From the NCBI RefSeq assembly GCF_001905905.1, contig NZ_LIVT01000006.1:299723-363722 (forward strand): 64,000 bases of DNA, in the 5' to 3' direction. The DNA is from Streptomyces sp. CB02366. Its GTDB lineage: Bacteria > Actinomycetota > Actinomycetes > Streptomycetales > Streptomycetaceae. Numbering within the stretch: the stretch's first letter is position 1; each line of letters starts with the position of its first letter. Below are positions 1-8,318 of this stretch, one piece after another. A program made the translations under genes and the position numbers. The notes beneath the pieces are model-generated. The model ran no database searches and was not told where the DNA came from. It saw only the letters and a program-made list of their open reading frames with translations.

Positions 1-1507
1 CGTCCAGGCGTCCCAGATGTTCAGCCGGGCCGGCAACGAACAGAAGGTCGAGGTCTTCGTCAACCTCGCGCGTCGGCTGCAATCCCTCGTCCACCGCGAG
101 ATCCAGATCCTCGACGAGCTCGAACACGAGGTCGAGGACCCCGATCTCCTCAAGGGCCTCTTCCACGTCGACCACCTCGCCACCCGGATCCGCCGCCACG
201 CGGAGAACCTCGCCGTGCTCGGCGGCGCCGTGTCCCGCCGGCAGTGGAGCAACCCGGTCACCATGACCGAGGTGCTCCGCTCGGCCATCGCCGAGGTCGA
301 GCAGTACCCCCGGGTCAAACTCGTCCCGCCGATGGAGGGCACCCTGCGGGGCCACGCCGTCGCCGACGTGATCCACCTGCTGGCCGAACTGGTCGAGAAC
401 GCCACGGTGTTCTCCGCCCCTCACACCCAGGTCCTCCTGCGCGTCCAGCACGTCACCGCCGGGCTCGCCCTGGAAGTGGAGGACCGCGGCCTCGGCATGC
501 CGGAGCACGAGCAGAAGCGGATGAACGCCCTGCTCTCCGACCCCGACCAGGTCAACGTCGCCCACCTGCTCCAGGACGGCCGGATCGGCCTGTTCGTCGT
601 CTCGGCGCTGGCCCGCCGCCACGGCATCGCGGTCCGCCTCCAGAGCAACATCTACGGCGGTACGCAGGCGGTGCTGGTCCTCCCGCAGGCACTGCTCGGG
701 GACGATCCCGACGCCCGGCCGTTGCCCGACGCCGCGCCCGTGCCGCCCACCGGGGCCGTGCACCGTCCGCCCGTCGAGGCAGGGCCCCCCGCCGTCCCGC
801 AGCAGAGCGGGCCGCCGCGGGCCGAGCCCCCGGCCCGTACCTCCCCGGGCAGCGCCCATCCGCCCGCCCCCGGGCAGAACGACCGTCCGCAACCGCCGAC
901 GGGACAGGCCCCGCCCCTCCCGCTGCGCGCCGAACGCGTCGACCGGCCCGCACCGGCCGCCGCCCCGGCCGGGGGCGCCGGCGGACCCGCGCCGGCGGAG
1001 GACCATGAGCGCGACGACCGCCGGGCCACGCCCCCCGCCCGCCCCGAGCTGCCCAAGCGGTCGCATCAGGAACACCTCGTACCGCAGTTGAGGGAAGCGC
1101 CCGTTCCGCGCGTCGAGGACGAGCACGCCCTGCACGACCCGGGGCTCATGGCCGCCTTCCGGCGCGGCATCGACCTCGCCGAGGCCCGGACCGCCCAAGA
1201 GGAGAGCCTGCACGGGGAGCGCGGGGAGCACGGGGGTTCCGGTATCGCGGGAGCCACCGGGCGGACCGCGCTCGACGCCCCCCTGGAATCCCTCTCGCCC
1301 CTCCCCGTACGCGGCGCCACCGCCCCGCACGAGCGGCCCAACCCCGCCAGGGGCCCCCGGCCGGATCAGGCGCTCTCCACGGCCGATCTGCCCGTACCGG
1401 CCGGCTACCCGCCCGACGCGTATCCGCACCCCGTCCCCCCGTACCTGCCGGACGGGGCCGTCCCGGAACCCCGGAAAGACACCACCTCCAAGGAGCAGAC
1501 ACCATGA
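1..1507 (+). CDS. cvnA: Conservon sensor-like histidine kinase CvnA, 5'-truncated by the window edge
   Basis: This is the C-terminal part of a nitrate/sulphonate-sensor-like kinase that heads a conservon, a membrane-associated complex resembling a eukaryotic G-protein-coupled receptor system. The reading frame is open back to base 2, so the ATG at 17 is internal and the sensor and membrane part lies outside the window. Residues from about 100 onward form a GHKL-type ATPase: an N-box (LAELVENA, near 376-399), a DRGLGM G1 motif near 481-501 and GRIGLFVV near 577-600. The last 270 codons are a disordered Pro/Ala/Arg-rich tail, usual for CvnA proteins. The stop overlaps the next gene by 4 bp, so translation is probably coupled. 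Confidence 0.9.
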   Translation, partial: VQASQMFSRAGNEQKVEVFVNLARRLQSLVHREIQILDELEHEVEDPDLLKGLFHVDHLATRIRRHAENLAVLGGAVSRRQWSNPVTMTEVLRSAIAEVEQYPRVKLVPPMEGTLRGHAVADVIHLLAELVENATVFSAPHTQVLLRVQHVTAGLALEVEDRGLGMPEHEQKRMNALLSDPDQVNVAHLLQDGRIGLFVVSALARRHGIAVRLQSNIYGGTQAVLVLPQALLGDDPDARPLPDAAPVPPTGAVHRPPVEAGPPAVPQQSGPPRAEPPARTSPGSAHPPAPGQNDRPQPPTGQAPPLPLRAERVDRPAPAAAPAGGAGGPAPAEDHERDDRRATPPARPELPKRSHQEHLVPQLREAPVPRVEDEHALHDPGLMAAFRRGIDLAEARTAQEESLHGERGEHGGSGIAGATGRTALDAPLESLSPLPVRGATAPHERPNPARGPRPDQALSTADLPVPAGYPPDAYPHPVPPYLPDGAVPEPRKDTTSKEQTP

Positions 1508-1935
1508 CGAGCGACATGCGGTCCGGGCAGGTCTCGGACCTGGACTGGCTGCTGAGCGGACTGGTCCAGCGCGTGCCCCACACGCGCAGCGCGGTCCTGC
1601 TCTCCGCCGACGGGCTGGTGAAATCCGTCCACGGCATGGACCCCGACAGCGCCGACCACATGGCGGCTCTGGCCGCCGGCCTGTACTCGCTGGGCCGCAG
1701 CGCCGGGGCCCGCTTCGGGGACAACGGGGACGTGCGGCAGGTGGTCGTCGAACTGGACTCCACGCTGCTGTTCGTCTCCACCGCCGGATCGGGCACCTGC
1801 CTCGCCGTCCTCGCCGGGCGCGAAGCGGACGCCGCCGTCCTCGGCTACGAGATGGCGATGCTGGTCAAGAGCGTCCGGCCCTATCTGGCGACCCCGCTGC
1901 GGCAGCCCGCCGGGCCGTTCACCCCGGGGATCTGA
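1504..1935 (+). CDS. cvnB: Roadblock/LC7 domain protein CvnB
   Basis: The protein has 143 residues and a Roadblock/LC7 fold. It opens with a helix ending DLDWLLSGLVQRVP, followed by the strand-turn-strand segment AVLLSADGLV typical of the family. In conservons, CvnB-type proteins pair with the CvnD GTPase, much as MglB pairs with MglA. The start ATG lies in an ATGA overlap with the cvnA stop. The stop is two bases before the GTG of cvnC, so the genes form one transcript. Length and position are standard for the family. Confidence 0.93.
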   Translation: MTSDMRSGQVSDLDWLLSGLVQRVPHTRSAVLLSADGLVKSVHGMDPDSADHMAALAAGLYSLGRSAGARFGDNGDVRQVVVELDSTLLFVSTAGSGTCLAVLAGREADAAVLGYEMAMLVKSVRPYLATPLRQPAGPFTPGI

Positions 1936-1937
1936 GG

Positions 1938-2309
1938 GTGCCGGTCCCGCAGGACGGGCCCCTGCTCGACGACGCGGCCGGCCGGCTGATCCGCCCGTAC
2001 ACGATCAGCAACGGCCGTACCCGGCCGTCCACTGCGTTCGATCTGCTGTCCCTGATCATGGCCACGGGCATCGAGCCGGACGTCCCGCTCGGCCCGGAAC
2101 ACACCATCGCCCTCGGTCTGTGCGAAGGGCCGATGTCCGTCGCGGAGATCGCCGCCCACCTCCGGCTGCCCGCGGTCGTCGCCAAGGTCATCCTCTCCGA
2201 CCTGGTCGCCTGCGGCGCGGTCACCGCACACGCCCCCGCCTTCCACGACATGCCCACCGACCGATCTCTGCTGGAGGCAGTGCTCGATGGTTTACGACGA
2301 CAGCTCTGA
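1938..2309 (+). CDS. cvnC: DUF742 protein CvnC
   Basis: This 123-residue DUF742 protein carries the family's opening (LIRPYTISNGRTRP) followed by a winged-helix-like core. The segment SVAEIAAHLRLPAVVAKVILSDL resembles a helix-turn-helix. In conservons it is the third member and is thought to help assemble the complex; a DNA-binding role has not been shown for the family as a whole. A GTG start is used two bases after cvnB ends. Its 3' end overlaps the start of cvnD by 23 bp, so the two are probably translationally coupled. Confidence 0.9.
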   Translation: MPVPQDGPLLDDAAGRLIRPYTISNGRTRPSTAFDLLSLIMATGIEPDVPLGPEHTIALGLCEGPMSVAEIAAHLRLPAVVAKVILSDLVACGAVTAHAPAFHDMPTDRSLLEAVLDGLRRQL

Positions 2310-2910
2310 CCGCACCGGAGCCCCCGGCTTCTTTCCCGTGGCCCTGAAGGTGCTGGTCGCCGGAGGGTTCGGCGTCGGCAAGACGACGTTCGTGGGCGCG
2401 GTCAGCGAGATCGCCCCGCTGTCCACCGAGGAGTTGCTGACCCAGAGCAGTGTGGGGACGGACAGTCTGGAGGGCGTCGAGTCCAAGACGGCCACCACCG
2501 TCGCCATGGACTTCGGCCGCATCACCCTGTCCGAAGAGCACGTCCTCTACCTGTTCGGCACCCCCGGCCAGGAACGCTTCTGGTTCATGTGGGACGAACT
2601 CTCCCAGGGCGCGCTCGGTGCGGTGGTGCTCGCCGACACCCGGCGCCTCGCCGAATGCTTCGCCGCCGTGGACTTCTTCGAGCGGCGCGGCATCGGATTC
2701 ATCGTCGCCGTCAACGAGTTCGACGGCGCCTACCGCTACGAGCCCGACGAGGTCCGCGCCGCGCTCGACCTCGGGCCGGAGGTGCCCGTCGTCCTGTGCG
2801 ACGCCCGGATCGCCAGTTCCGGCACGGGCGCCCTCGTCACCCTGGTCCAGCACCTCATCAACGCCACCTCCGCCCCCGCCCCACTCCAGACCTTCGGAGC
2901 CCATCCGTGA
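2287..2910 (+). CDS. cvnD: Conservon small GTPase CvnD
   Basis: This is a 207-residue Ras-like GTPase of the actinobacterial CvnD family (ATP/GTP-binding protein, COG2229). The P-loop GGFGVGKTT lies near residues 26-34. The switch II motif is GTPGQERFWF (about 91-100), with Gln in the usual catalytic place. The base-recognition motif NxxD appears as VNEFD near 141-145. The start lies inside the end of cvnC. In the complex it is the switch protein whose nucleotide state is sensed by CvnB. It overlaps the next gene by 4 bp (GTGA), so that gene belongs to the same operon. Confidence 0.93.
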   Translation: MVYDDSSDRTGAPGFFPVALKVLVAGGFGVGKTTFVGAVSEIAPLSTEELLTQSSVGTDSLEGVESKTATTVAMDFGRITLSEEHVLYLFGTPGQERFWFMWDELSQGALGAVVLADTRRLAECFAAVDFFERRGIGFIVAVNEFDGAYRYEPDEVRAALDLGPEVPVVLCDARIASSGTGALVTLVQHLINATSAPAPLQTFGAHP

Positions 2911-3491
2911 CATCCTTCGCCCCCGGCAGGATGCTCCTGACGCCCACCGACCGGCACGGCCCGGCCCGCGCCGAGCGGCTGCGCACGCTGGACCTCGGCG
3001 AACGCCCCGACGCCTCCTACGACGACTTCGACGCCTTCGCCGACAAGGTGGCCGAAGTCACCGCCACCCCCTTCTCGATGGTCAACTTCATCGACGAGAA
3101 CCGGCAGTTCTTCGCCGGACTGCACACCCCGGCCGGCGGCCACCGCGGACAGGAGCTCGGTTCGGCCGCGGCGGGCAGCGACCGCGGCAGCCGGTACATG
3201 GCCCGCGACCACGGCTACTGCCCGCACGTCCTCGTCCGGCGCAAGGCCCTCGTGCTGGACGACGTCTGCGACTATCCGCGGTTCGCGGGAAACCCCGTGG
3301 TGGACGACATAGGCATCCGCTCCTACCTCGGGGCTCCGCTGATCGACCGCACCGGCATCGCGCTGGGCACCGTCTGCGCCGTCGACACCGTGCCGCGTCC
3401 CTGGGGGCGGGCCGGACTCGACACCATCAAATCGCTCGCCCACGAACTCGTCCGCCAGATCGACGACCGGGAGGGCCACTGCTCCCCCTGA
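2907..3491 (+). CDS. GAF-domain protein, fifth gene of the conservon operon
   Basis: The protein is about 194 residues and is dominated by one GAF domain (about residues 30-185). Visible core elements are PFSMVNFIDENRQFFAGL and SYLGAPLIDRTGIALGTVCAVD. A longer upstream frame exists, but the GTG at 2907 overlaps the cvnD stop by 4 bp and is the natural start. GAF domains bind small molecules or haem, or act as protein-interaction modules; no Cys/His signature here points to a ligand. Being coupled to cvnD, it is likely an accessory sensor or output partner of this conservon. It ends 37 bp before the convergent transketolase gene. Confidence 0.85.
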   Translation: MTSFAPGRMLLTPTDRHGPARAERLRTLDLGERPDASYDDFDAFADKVAEVTATPFSMVNFIDENRQFFAGLHTPAGGHRGQELGSAAAGSDRGSRYMARDHGYCPHVLVRRKALVLDDVCDYPRFAGNPVVDDIGIRSYLGAPLIDRTGIALGTVCAVDTVPRPWGRAGLDTIKSLAHELVRQIDDREGHCSP

Positions 3492-3528
3492 CGCCCTTGA
3501 CACCGCCCGCCCCGGGGAGACTCGCCGT

Positions 3529-4431
3529 TCAGGGGCGCAGGAACCCGGTGATCCGCTCCCGCAGGCCCGCCGGGTCCAGGCCGTGCGCCCGCAGGTGCTC
3601 GTCCATGCCGCCGTACCGGCGCAGCTCGGCGCGGCCCACCCCCAGTCCGAGCACCCGGTGGGGCAGGTCCACGAGCGCTTCGCCCGCGGCCGCGGCGGAG
3701 GTGCCCGCCAGGTACGGTTCCACGATCACCACGTCCGCCGCCGTCGTCGCGCCGACCGCCCGGCGTACCCCCGCCGCGTCGAACGGCCGCACGGTCGTCG
3801 CGTACAGCACCGTCACGTCCAGCCCCTCGGTGGCCGCGAGGACGTTGTCGAGCAGGGGGCCGACCGCGATCACGGTTCCCTGCCGTCCCTCGCGCACCAC
3901 GGCGAACCCGTCCGCGCCGCTCACCGGGCGTGCCCGGCGGTTCGCCTGGAGCGAGAGGCGTACGTAGACCCGGTCGTCTCCGGCGACCGCGTCCCGCAGC
4001 AGGGCCTCGGCCTCGTCCGGGTGGCCCGGCACGTGCACGGTCCAGCCGTCGAGCGTGTCCAGGAGGGCCACGTCGCCGGGCGCCATGTGCGTGAAACCCC
4101 CGGCCGGCCAGTCGTACGAGCCGCCCGCACTGACCAGGACACCGCCGACGCCCTGGTGCCCGAAGTCGAGCTTGACCTGCTCGAAGGGGCGCTCGACCAG
4201 GAAGCTGGCGAAGGTGTGCACGAGCGGTCGCATGCCCGCCAGCGCCATGCCCGCGCCGGCCCCGACGAGCAGCTGCTCCCGGATGCCGACGTTGATCACG
4301 CGATCGGGGTGGGCGCGCCGGGCCGGGGCGAAGCCGTCGGCGCTGATGTCGGCGAGCACGACGGCCAGCCGGGGCTCCTCGTCCAGGAGCCGCGAGGCGG
4401 TGCTGATGAATCGGTCACGCATGGTGTCCAT
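3529..4431 (-). CDS. Transketolase, C-terminal subunit
   Basis: This 300-residue protein holds the pyrimidine-binding and C-terminal domains of a split, thiamine-diphosphate-dependent transketolase. The segment RVINVGIREQLLVGAGAGMA contains the conserved Glu that activates the cofactor. The start ATG at 4431 has a GGGAGGG ribosome site about six bases upstream; an in-frame ATG 24 bp further up lacks one. The N-terminal subunit is encoded 83 bp upstream on the same strand. Split transketolases like this occur in sugar-acid catabolism and in secondary-metabolite sugar pathways. No neighbour fixes the substrate, so the pathway is unknown. Confidence 0.9.
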   Translation of the reverse strand: MDTMRDRFISTASRLLDEEPRLAVVLADISADGFAPARRAHPDRVINVGIREQLLVGAGAGMALAGMRPLVHTFASFLVERPFEQVKLDFGHQGVGGVLVSAGGSYDWPAGGFTHMAPGDVALLDTLDGWTVHVPGHPDEAEALLRDAVAGDDRVYVRLSLQANRRARPVSGADGFAVVREGRQGTVIAVGPLLDNVLAATEGLDVTVLYATTVRPFDAAGVRRAVGATTAADVVIVEPYLAGTSAAAAGEALVDLPHRVLGLGVGRAELRRYGGMDEHLRAHGLDPAGLRERITGFLRP

Positions 4432-4514
4432 GGGCCCTCCCGGGGCGTGTGACATACGGATCGGCGGTGGTGCGGTGGTGCGGTGGGGGTGAGGGGTGAA
4501 GGAGGCGGGCGCGG

Positions 4515-5246
4515 TCAGCTCTTGGGTTCGACGCGGGCGACGACGGCCAGGGGCCTGCCCGGGTGGGGCGCGGTGAACGCCGCGTGCAGGGCCTCGTGGT
4601 CGCGGCCGTCCACGGTTTCCGCGGCCCATCCGGCGGCGGTGAAGCGGGAGGCGATCCCGCCGGGCCAGCCGTGGGTGGCGGACGCGTTGTCGATCACCAG
4701 CGTGTGCAGCTGATCGAGCCCGGCCGGGCCGGCGTGGGCGATGGCTTCGTGGTTGCTGCCCTCGTCCAGCTCGGCATCGCCGATCAGGACCCACACCCGG
4801 GGGTCGGTGAGGCCCTGGGCGCGCAGCCCCAGCACGGTGCCGACGGCGATCGGCAGCCCGTGCCCCAGGGAGCCGCTGCCGATCTCCGCTCCCGGTACGA
4901 GCAGCCGGTCCGGGTGGTGGCCGAGCGGCGATACGTACGAGCCGAAGCCGGGAAGCAGTTCCTCGTCGAAGAAGCCGTGGGCGGCCAGAACGGCGTAGTA
5001 GGCCATCGGCCCGTGCCCCTTGGAGAGCAGGAAGCGGTCCCGCCCGGGGTCGTCGACCGTCGCCGGTGTGACCCGGAGCACCCGGTGGTAGAGGACCCAG
5101 AGGGCGTCGAGCGTGGAATGGGCGGCGGGGGCGTGCTTCTCGTCCCCGTTCATGAGGGCGATCAGCCGGGGCAGGTCCCGGAAGCCGGAGGCCGGGGCGG
5201 ATGTGGCGCGGCGGTCGTGGGCCGGTGCGGCGGTGGTGTTCGTCAT
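4515..5246 (-). CDS. Transketolase, N-terminal (TPP-binding) subunit
   Basis: The product is a 243-residue TPP-binding half of a split transketolase. SKGHGPMAYYAVL and GSLGHGLPIAVG are the family's substrate- and diphosphate-side motifs. GDAELDEGSNHEA is the GDxxLxEG metal/diphosphate motif. It should form a heterotetramer with the downstream C-terminal subunit and transfer two-carbon ketol units between sugar phosphates. There is no obvious ribosome site before the ATG. The putative promoter lies only about ten bases upstream, which suggests a leaderless transcript controlled by the MerR-type element described separately. Confidence 0.9.
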   Translation of the reverse strand: MTNTTAAPAHDRRATSAPASGFRDLPRLIALMNGDEKHAPAAHSTLDALWVLYHRVLRVTPATVDDPGRDRFLLSKGHGPMAYYAVLAAHGFFDEELLPGFGSYVSPLGHHPDRLLVPGAEIGSGSLGHGLPIAVGTVLGLRAQGLTDPRVWVLIGDAELDEGSNHEAIAHAGPAGLDQLHTLVIDNASATHGWPGGIASRFTAAGWAAETVDGRDHEALHAAFTAPHPGRPLAVVARVEPKS

Positions 5247-5253
5247 GGTGCCG

Positions 5254-5284
5254 AGCGTTCAACATCAACCAAGGTTGAGGTCAA
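5254..5284 (-). promoter_or_regulatory. MerR-type promoter/operator of the split transketolase
   Basis: A dyad TCAACC-AA-GGTTGA occupies 5265-5278. Read on the minus strand it sits between a TTGACC -35 (5284-5279) and a weak -10 (TGAACG at 5261-5256, or AACGCT two bases on). The spacer is 17-19 bp. A dyad filling the spacer is the hallmark of promoters activated by MerR-family proteins through DNA untwisting. The -10 ends about ten bases before the ATG, implying a leaderless mRNA. No merR gene is visible in the window. Confidence 0.55.
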
Positions 5285-5373
5285 GCGGAGAAGCTGTTGG
5301 TGATCACCCGCTGGAGTGCGGTATTGTTCTCATGCGCGTTCAGCCAGGGGGAAACCCCAGGTCAGGCGGGCAT

Positions 5374-5447
<74 letters not shown>

Positions 5448-5466
5448 CTGGAGACAGTCGCAGATC

Positions 5467-5513
5467 AGGGCCGGTTTCGGAGCAATCCGAAACCGGCCCT
5501 TGATCATTTTTGG
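5467..5513 (+). terminator. Rho-independent terminator of tRNA-Pro copy 1
   Basis: A perfect 15-bp stem (AGGGCCGGTTTCGGA, 5467-5481; complement 5486-5500) with a GCAA tetraloop is followed by a T-rich stretch ending in ATTTTT. The same hairpin follows the second tRNA-Pro copy at 17072-17105. Confidence 0.85.
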
Positions 5514-5565
5514 GGACCGGTCGGGGACCCGTGGGGGGTCCGGCGGCCTTGACCGGGGCAACGGG

Positions 5566-5604
5566 TCAACGAGTCATGATGATGGGGCTCGGCGGTGAGC
5601 GCGG
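5566..5604 (-). pseudogene. Tyrosine integrase remnant, C-terminal tail only
   Basis: Read on the minus strand to the TGA at 5568-5566, the last codons give PRSPPSPIIMTR-stop. This matches the end of the longer integrase fragment near 17.2 kb (PRSPPSPTVMTR-stop). Upstream of these codons the frame no longer resembles an integrase. It is therefore taken as a short scar left beside the tRNA by an integrated element. Too short to be functional. Confidence 0.5.
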
Positions 5605-5682
5605 TGACCGCCGGGGGCCCGGCTCTGCGGGCCGCATGCGAGATCTTGAGGCCCCGAACAGCCCGTGGCAGGCTCCTGCCGC

Positions 5683-6288
5683 ATGATCGATGAATTCGCG
5701 AAGGACAACCTGCACGGGAGACTGCGGCGGGACCGCGAGGCGCTGCTCTGGAAACTGGACGGCCTCTCCGCATACGACGCCCGCCGACCCTTGACGGTGA
5801 CCGGGACCAACCTCCTCGGCCTGGTCAAGCACGTGGCCACCGTCGAGGCCAGATACTTCGGCGAGGTCTTCGACCGCCCTTCCCCGGAACCGCTGCCCCG
5901 GTGGCAGGAGTCCGACGGCAGCGATCTGTGGGCGACCGCGGACGAGACCCGCCACCAGATCATCGCTTTCTACCGGCGCGCATGGGAGCACTCCGACGCG
6001 ACGATCGACGAGCTTCCCCTCGACGCTCCCGGACGCGTGCCGTGGTGGCCGGAGCCGTACTCCGTTACCAACCTGTTCGCCGTCATGGTCCACGTCCTCG
6101 GCGAGACCAACCGGCATGCCGGCCACGCCGACATCCTGCGCGAAAGCCTCGACGGCCGGACCGGGGCGCGTGCCGAACACGAGAAGCCGATCGACGAGCA
6201 GTCCCGCGCGGCCCACCGCGCGAAGGTCGAACGGGCCGCCGGACCGGCCGCACCGGTCGAGGCCGAGAAGCCGCCCTCCGCACGGTGA
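5683..6288 (+). CDS. DinB/DUF664 family protein
   Basis: This is a 201-residue four-helix-bundle protein of the DinB superfamily, close to the actinobacterial DUF664 group. The three His positions that bind a divalent metal in this family are suggested by GLVKHVATVEARYF, VMVHVLGETNRHAGHAD and RHQIIAFY. Members include mycothiol- or bacillithiol-dependent S-transferases; the substrate here cannot be told. ATG 5683 is preferred over a GTG 18 bp upstream. The last 30 residues are charged and disordered. The gene stands alone, with 258 bp of GC-rich DNA and no gene after it. Confidence 0.8.
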   Translation: MIDEFAKDNLHGRLRRDREALLWKLDGLSAYDARRPLTVTGTNLLGLVKHVATVEARYFGEVFDRPSPEPLPRWQESDGSDLWATADETRHQIIAFYRRAWEHSDATIDELPLDAPGRVPWWPEPYSVTNLFAVMVHVLGETNRHAGHADILRESLDGRTGARAEHEKPIDEQSRAAHRAKVERAAGPAAPVEAEKPPSAR

Positions 6289-6546
6289 TGTCCGTGCGGC
6301 GCGCGGCCGGTCCTCCGCGGTCGGGACCGGCTCCTCGATCCGGGGGAACCGGCTCCTCGAACCGGCGGGGCGACGGCGGACGGCCTCGCGCCGCCCGGGC
6401 GTACGGGAAGACCGCGCGGGCCCACTCGCCGTTCGCGGCGCGGCCGGGCTCCTCGTGGGCCTTCTGAGGAACGGCTCGCCGCCGCTGCCTCCGGGCGAAC
6501 GGGCCCCGCGGGACGGAGCGCGGGCAGCGTGGGGCAGAGTGCCGGC

Positions 6547-7053
6547 ATGTCCACCACGTACGAGCCCCTGCCGTTCCCGCTGGAGACCGAACGTCTGACG
6601 CTCCGGCCGTGGGCCGAGTCCGACGCCCCCGAGTTCTGCGCCCTCCTCTCCGAGCGCGGCGAGGGAACGCCCCCGGTCGAGCGCATCCGGAGGTCCATCG
6701 CGGGATTCCTCGCCGAGACGGAGCGCACGGGGATCGCCCTCCTGCCCGTCCAGCGCCGCGAGGAGGGCGACTTCATCGGCTACTGCGGACTGATCGTCGG
6801 CCGCGCCACCCTGGAGGAACCCGAGATCGCCTACGAGCTGTTCCGGCGCGTGCACGGGCGCGGTTATGCCACCGAGGCGGCCGGTGCGGTGGTCAGGGCC
6901 GCCGCGGCGACCGGGCGGAAGCGGCTCTGGTCGACCGTCGGCACCTGGAACACGCCGTCGCTCCGCGTGCTGGAGAAGCTCGGGTTCGCACGGGACCGCC
7001 TCTCCACGGAGGAGAACGGCGAAGTGGCTTGGCTGACGCGCTCGTTGCCCTGA
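6547..7053 (+). CDS. GNAT N-acetyltransferase, RimJ/RimL type
   Basis: The 168-residue protein starts LPFPLETERLTLRPW, the typical opening of RimJ/RimL-like acetyltransferases. The acetyl-CoA segment shows as ELFRRVHGRGYATEAAGAVV, with the R/Q-x-x-G-x-G/A pattern (RGYATEA). The C-terminal strand-helix is TVGTWNTPSLRVLEKLGF. It should transfer acetyl from acetyl-CoA to an amine of a protein N-terminus or small molecule; the target is unknown. ATG 6547 is chosen over a GTG 18 bp earlier because family homology starts there. It is monocistronic. The 238 bp that follow hold no recognisable gene. Confidence 0.85.
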   Translation: MSTTYEPLPFPLETERLTLRPWAESDAPEFCALLSERGEGTPPVERIRRSIAGFLAETERTGIALLPVQRREEGDFIGYCGLIVGRATLEEPEIAYELFRRVHGRGYATEAAGAVVRAAAATGRKRLWSTVGTWNTPSLRVLEKLGFARDRLSTEENGEVAWLTRSLP

Positions 7054-7291
7054 CCGAGGGGAAGCGCCGGCGCCCCGCATCCGTCACGGTCGCGGGCGGT
7101 CCCGCCCTCCCGCACCGGTTCGCCGACCGTGGCGGAGCGGGGAGCGGGGGAGGCCGGGCTCGGCGATTCCGGCGCCCGCCGACTGAGGGAGGGGCCGGCG
7201 GCTCCAGGAGACGGCGGGTGCGGAGCCGGTACGGTCCCCACCCGCCGTCCGGTGCTGCGCGGGGCGCGGCGGCGGGTGGGCCGACGTGGGG

Positions 7292-8206
7292 TCAGGCCGC
7301 TCCGCCGGCGTCTCCCGCACCCCCGGACGCGGCCTTGATCCCGCCGGTGATCTCGTCCAGAACGGACAGCTTCGGGGCGTCCTCGTTGATGTCGAACCCG
7401 GACCGGACCACGACGAGCATGTCCTTGGACGTGGGGGAGGGGAACACCAGCGATTCCACGTAGCCGTCGTCGCCCTTCTCCGTCACCACCTTCCAGCGCA
7501 CGACATAGCCCTTGCCGTCCGCCACCGTGACGGTCTCGGACTTCAGGACCTCGTGCGAGGTGATCTTCCCGTAGCTCTTGCCGCCGTAGGACTCCTTGGC
7601 GTTCACGGCGATGTCCTTCCTCGCCGCCTCCTCCGGATTCTCGGCCGAGAGCCTCACGGCCGCCGCCGGAGCCGAGAACACCCCACCGCGGACACAGGTC
7701 TCGGCGGTGTCTCCGGGGCACGGGTGCTCGCCCGTCGTCAGCCCGGCGCCGACCATTCCGGACGTCCCCTTCCACCCCTTGGGCACCGGAAGGCTGATCC
7801 CGGCGGCCACGTCCGTGGCGAAGCCCGGCTCGGTCGGCGGTCGAGCGCCGCGCTCCTGGCCGTCGCCGTCCTGGCCGCCGCCCTCGTCACCGCCCCTTCC
7901 GCCGTCCTTCCCGCCACCGTCCGGGGCGCCGGGGAGTTCGGGGGCGCCGGACGGCGAGGAGGCCGCGGTTCCCGGCCGGCCGCCGTCGCCCTCGCCCAGC
8001 AGGTACACGCCGCCCCCGATGGCGGCGAGCACCACCGCGCCGGTCACCACGCCGACGCCGATACGCAGCCCGCGACGGCGTACGGCCCCGGGCGCCGCGC
8101 GGACATGGCCGGTCCACTGCCCGCCGTCCCACCAGCGTTCCTGGGCGGGGCCTTTGCCTGAGTGCCCGGGGTCTGGGTGCCAGCCGGGCGGGGTCATCTG
8201 GGTCAC
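7292..8206 (-). CDS. DUF2510 membrane-anchored lipid- or wall-facing protein of unknown function
   Basis: This 304-residue protein begins with a DUF2510 motif (GWHPDPG...RWWDGGQWTGH, residues 8-33). One transmembrane helix follows (about 48-70), then a Gly/Asp-rich linker of some 50 residues. The extracytoplasmic domain (about 125-295) contains two cysteines (PCPGDTAETC) that could form a disulphide. This layout, a cytoplasmic DUF2510 tag with an external domain, is common in actinobacteria. The external domain is not recognised. The gene stands alone and convergent to the GNAT gene. Function unknown. Confidence 0.75.
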   Translation of the reverse strand: MTQMTPPGWHPDPGHSGKGPAQERWWDGGQWTGHVRAAPGAVRRRGLRIGVGVVTGAVVLAAIGGGVYLLGEGDGGRPGTAASSPSGAPELPGAPDGGGKDGGRGGDEGGGQDGDGQERGARPPTEPGFATDVAAGISLPVPKGWKGTSGMVGAGLTTGEHPCPGDTAETCVRGGVFSAPAAAVRLSAENPEEAARKDIAVNAKESYGGKSYGKITSHEVLKSETVTVADGKGYVVRWKVVTEKGDDGYVESLVFPSPTSKDMLVVVRSGFDINEDAPKLSVLDEITGGIKAASGGAGDAGGAA

Positions 8207-8318
8207 GGGGGCACCCTATGCGGATCAGCTGAGAATCACATGAAACGACCGGGGTGATCGTCCGTGCGCCTGGCGGGGCCCACGGGCCCCGGCGCGTCCC
8301 CCTCGCCCCCGCGGCCGG

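Noticed and set aside
3583..4452. 289-codon plus-strand frame over the transketolase C subunit
   Set aside because: Antisense shadow; the minus frame has clear transketolase motifs and a ribosome site.
3529..5246. Split transketolase as part of the NRPS cluster
   Set aside because: It lies 14 kb from the cluster edge, beyond the tRNA scars and unrelated genes, with its own promoter.
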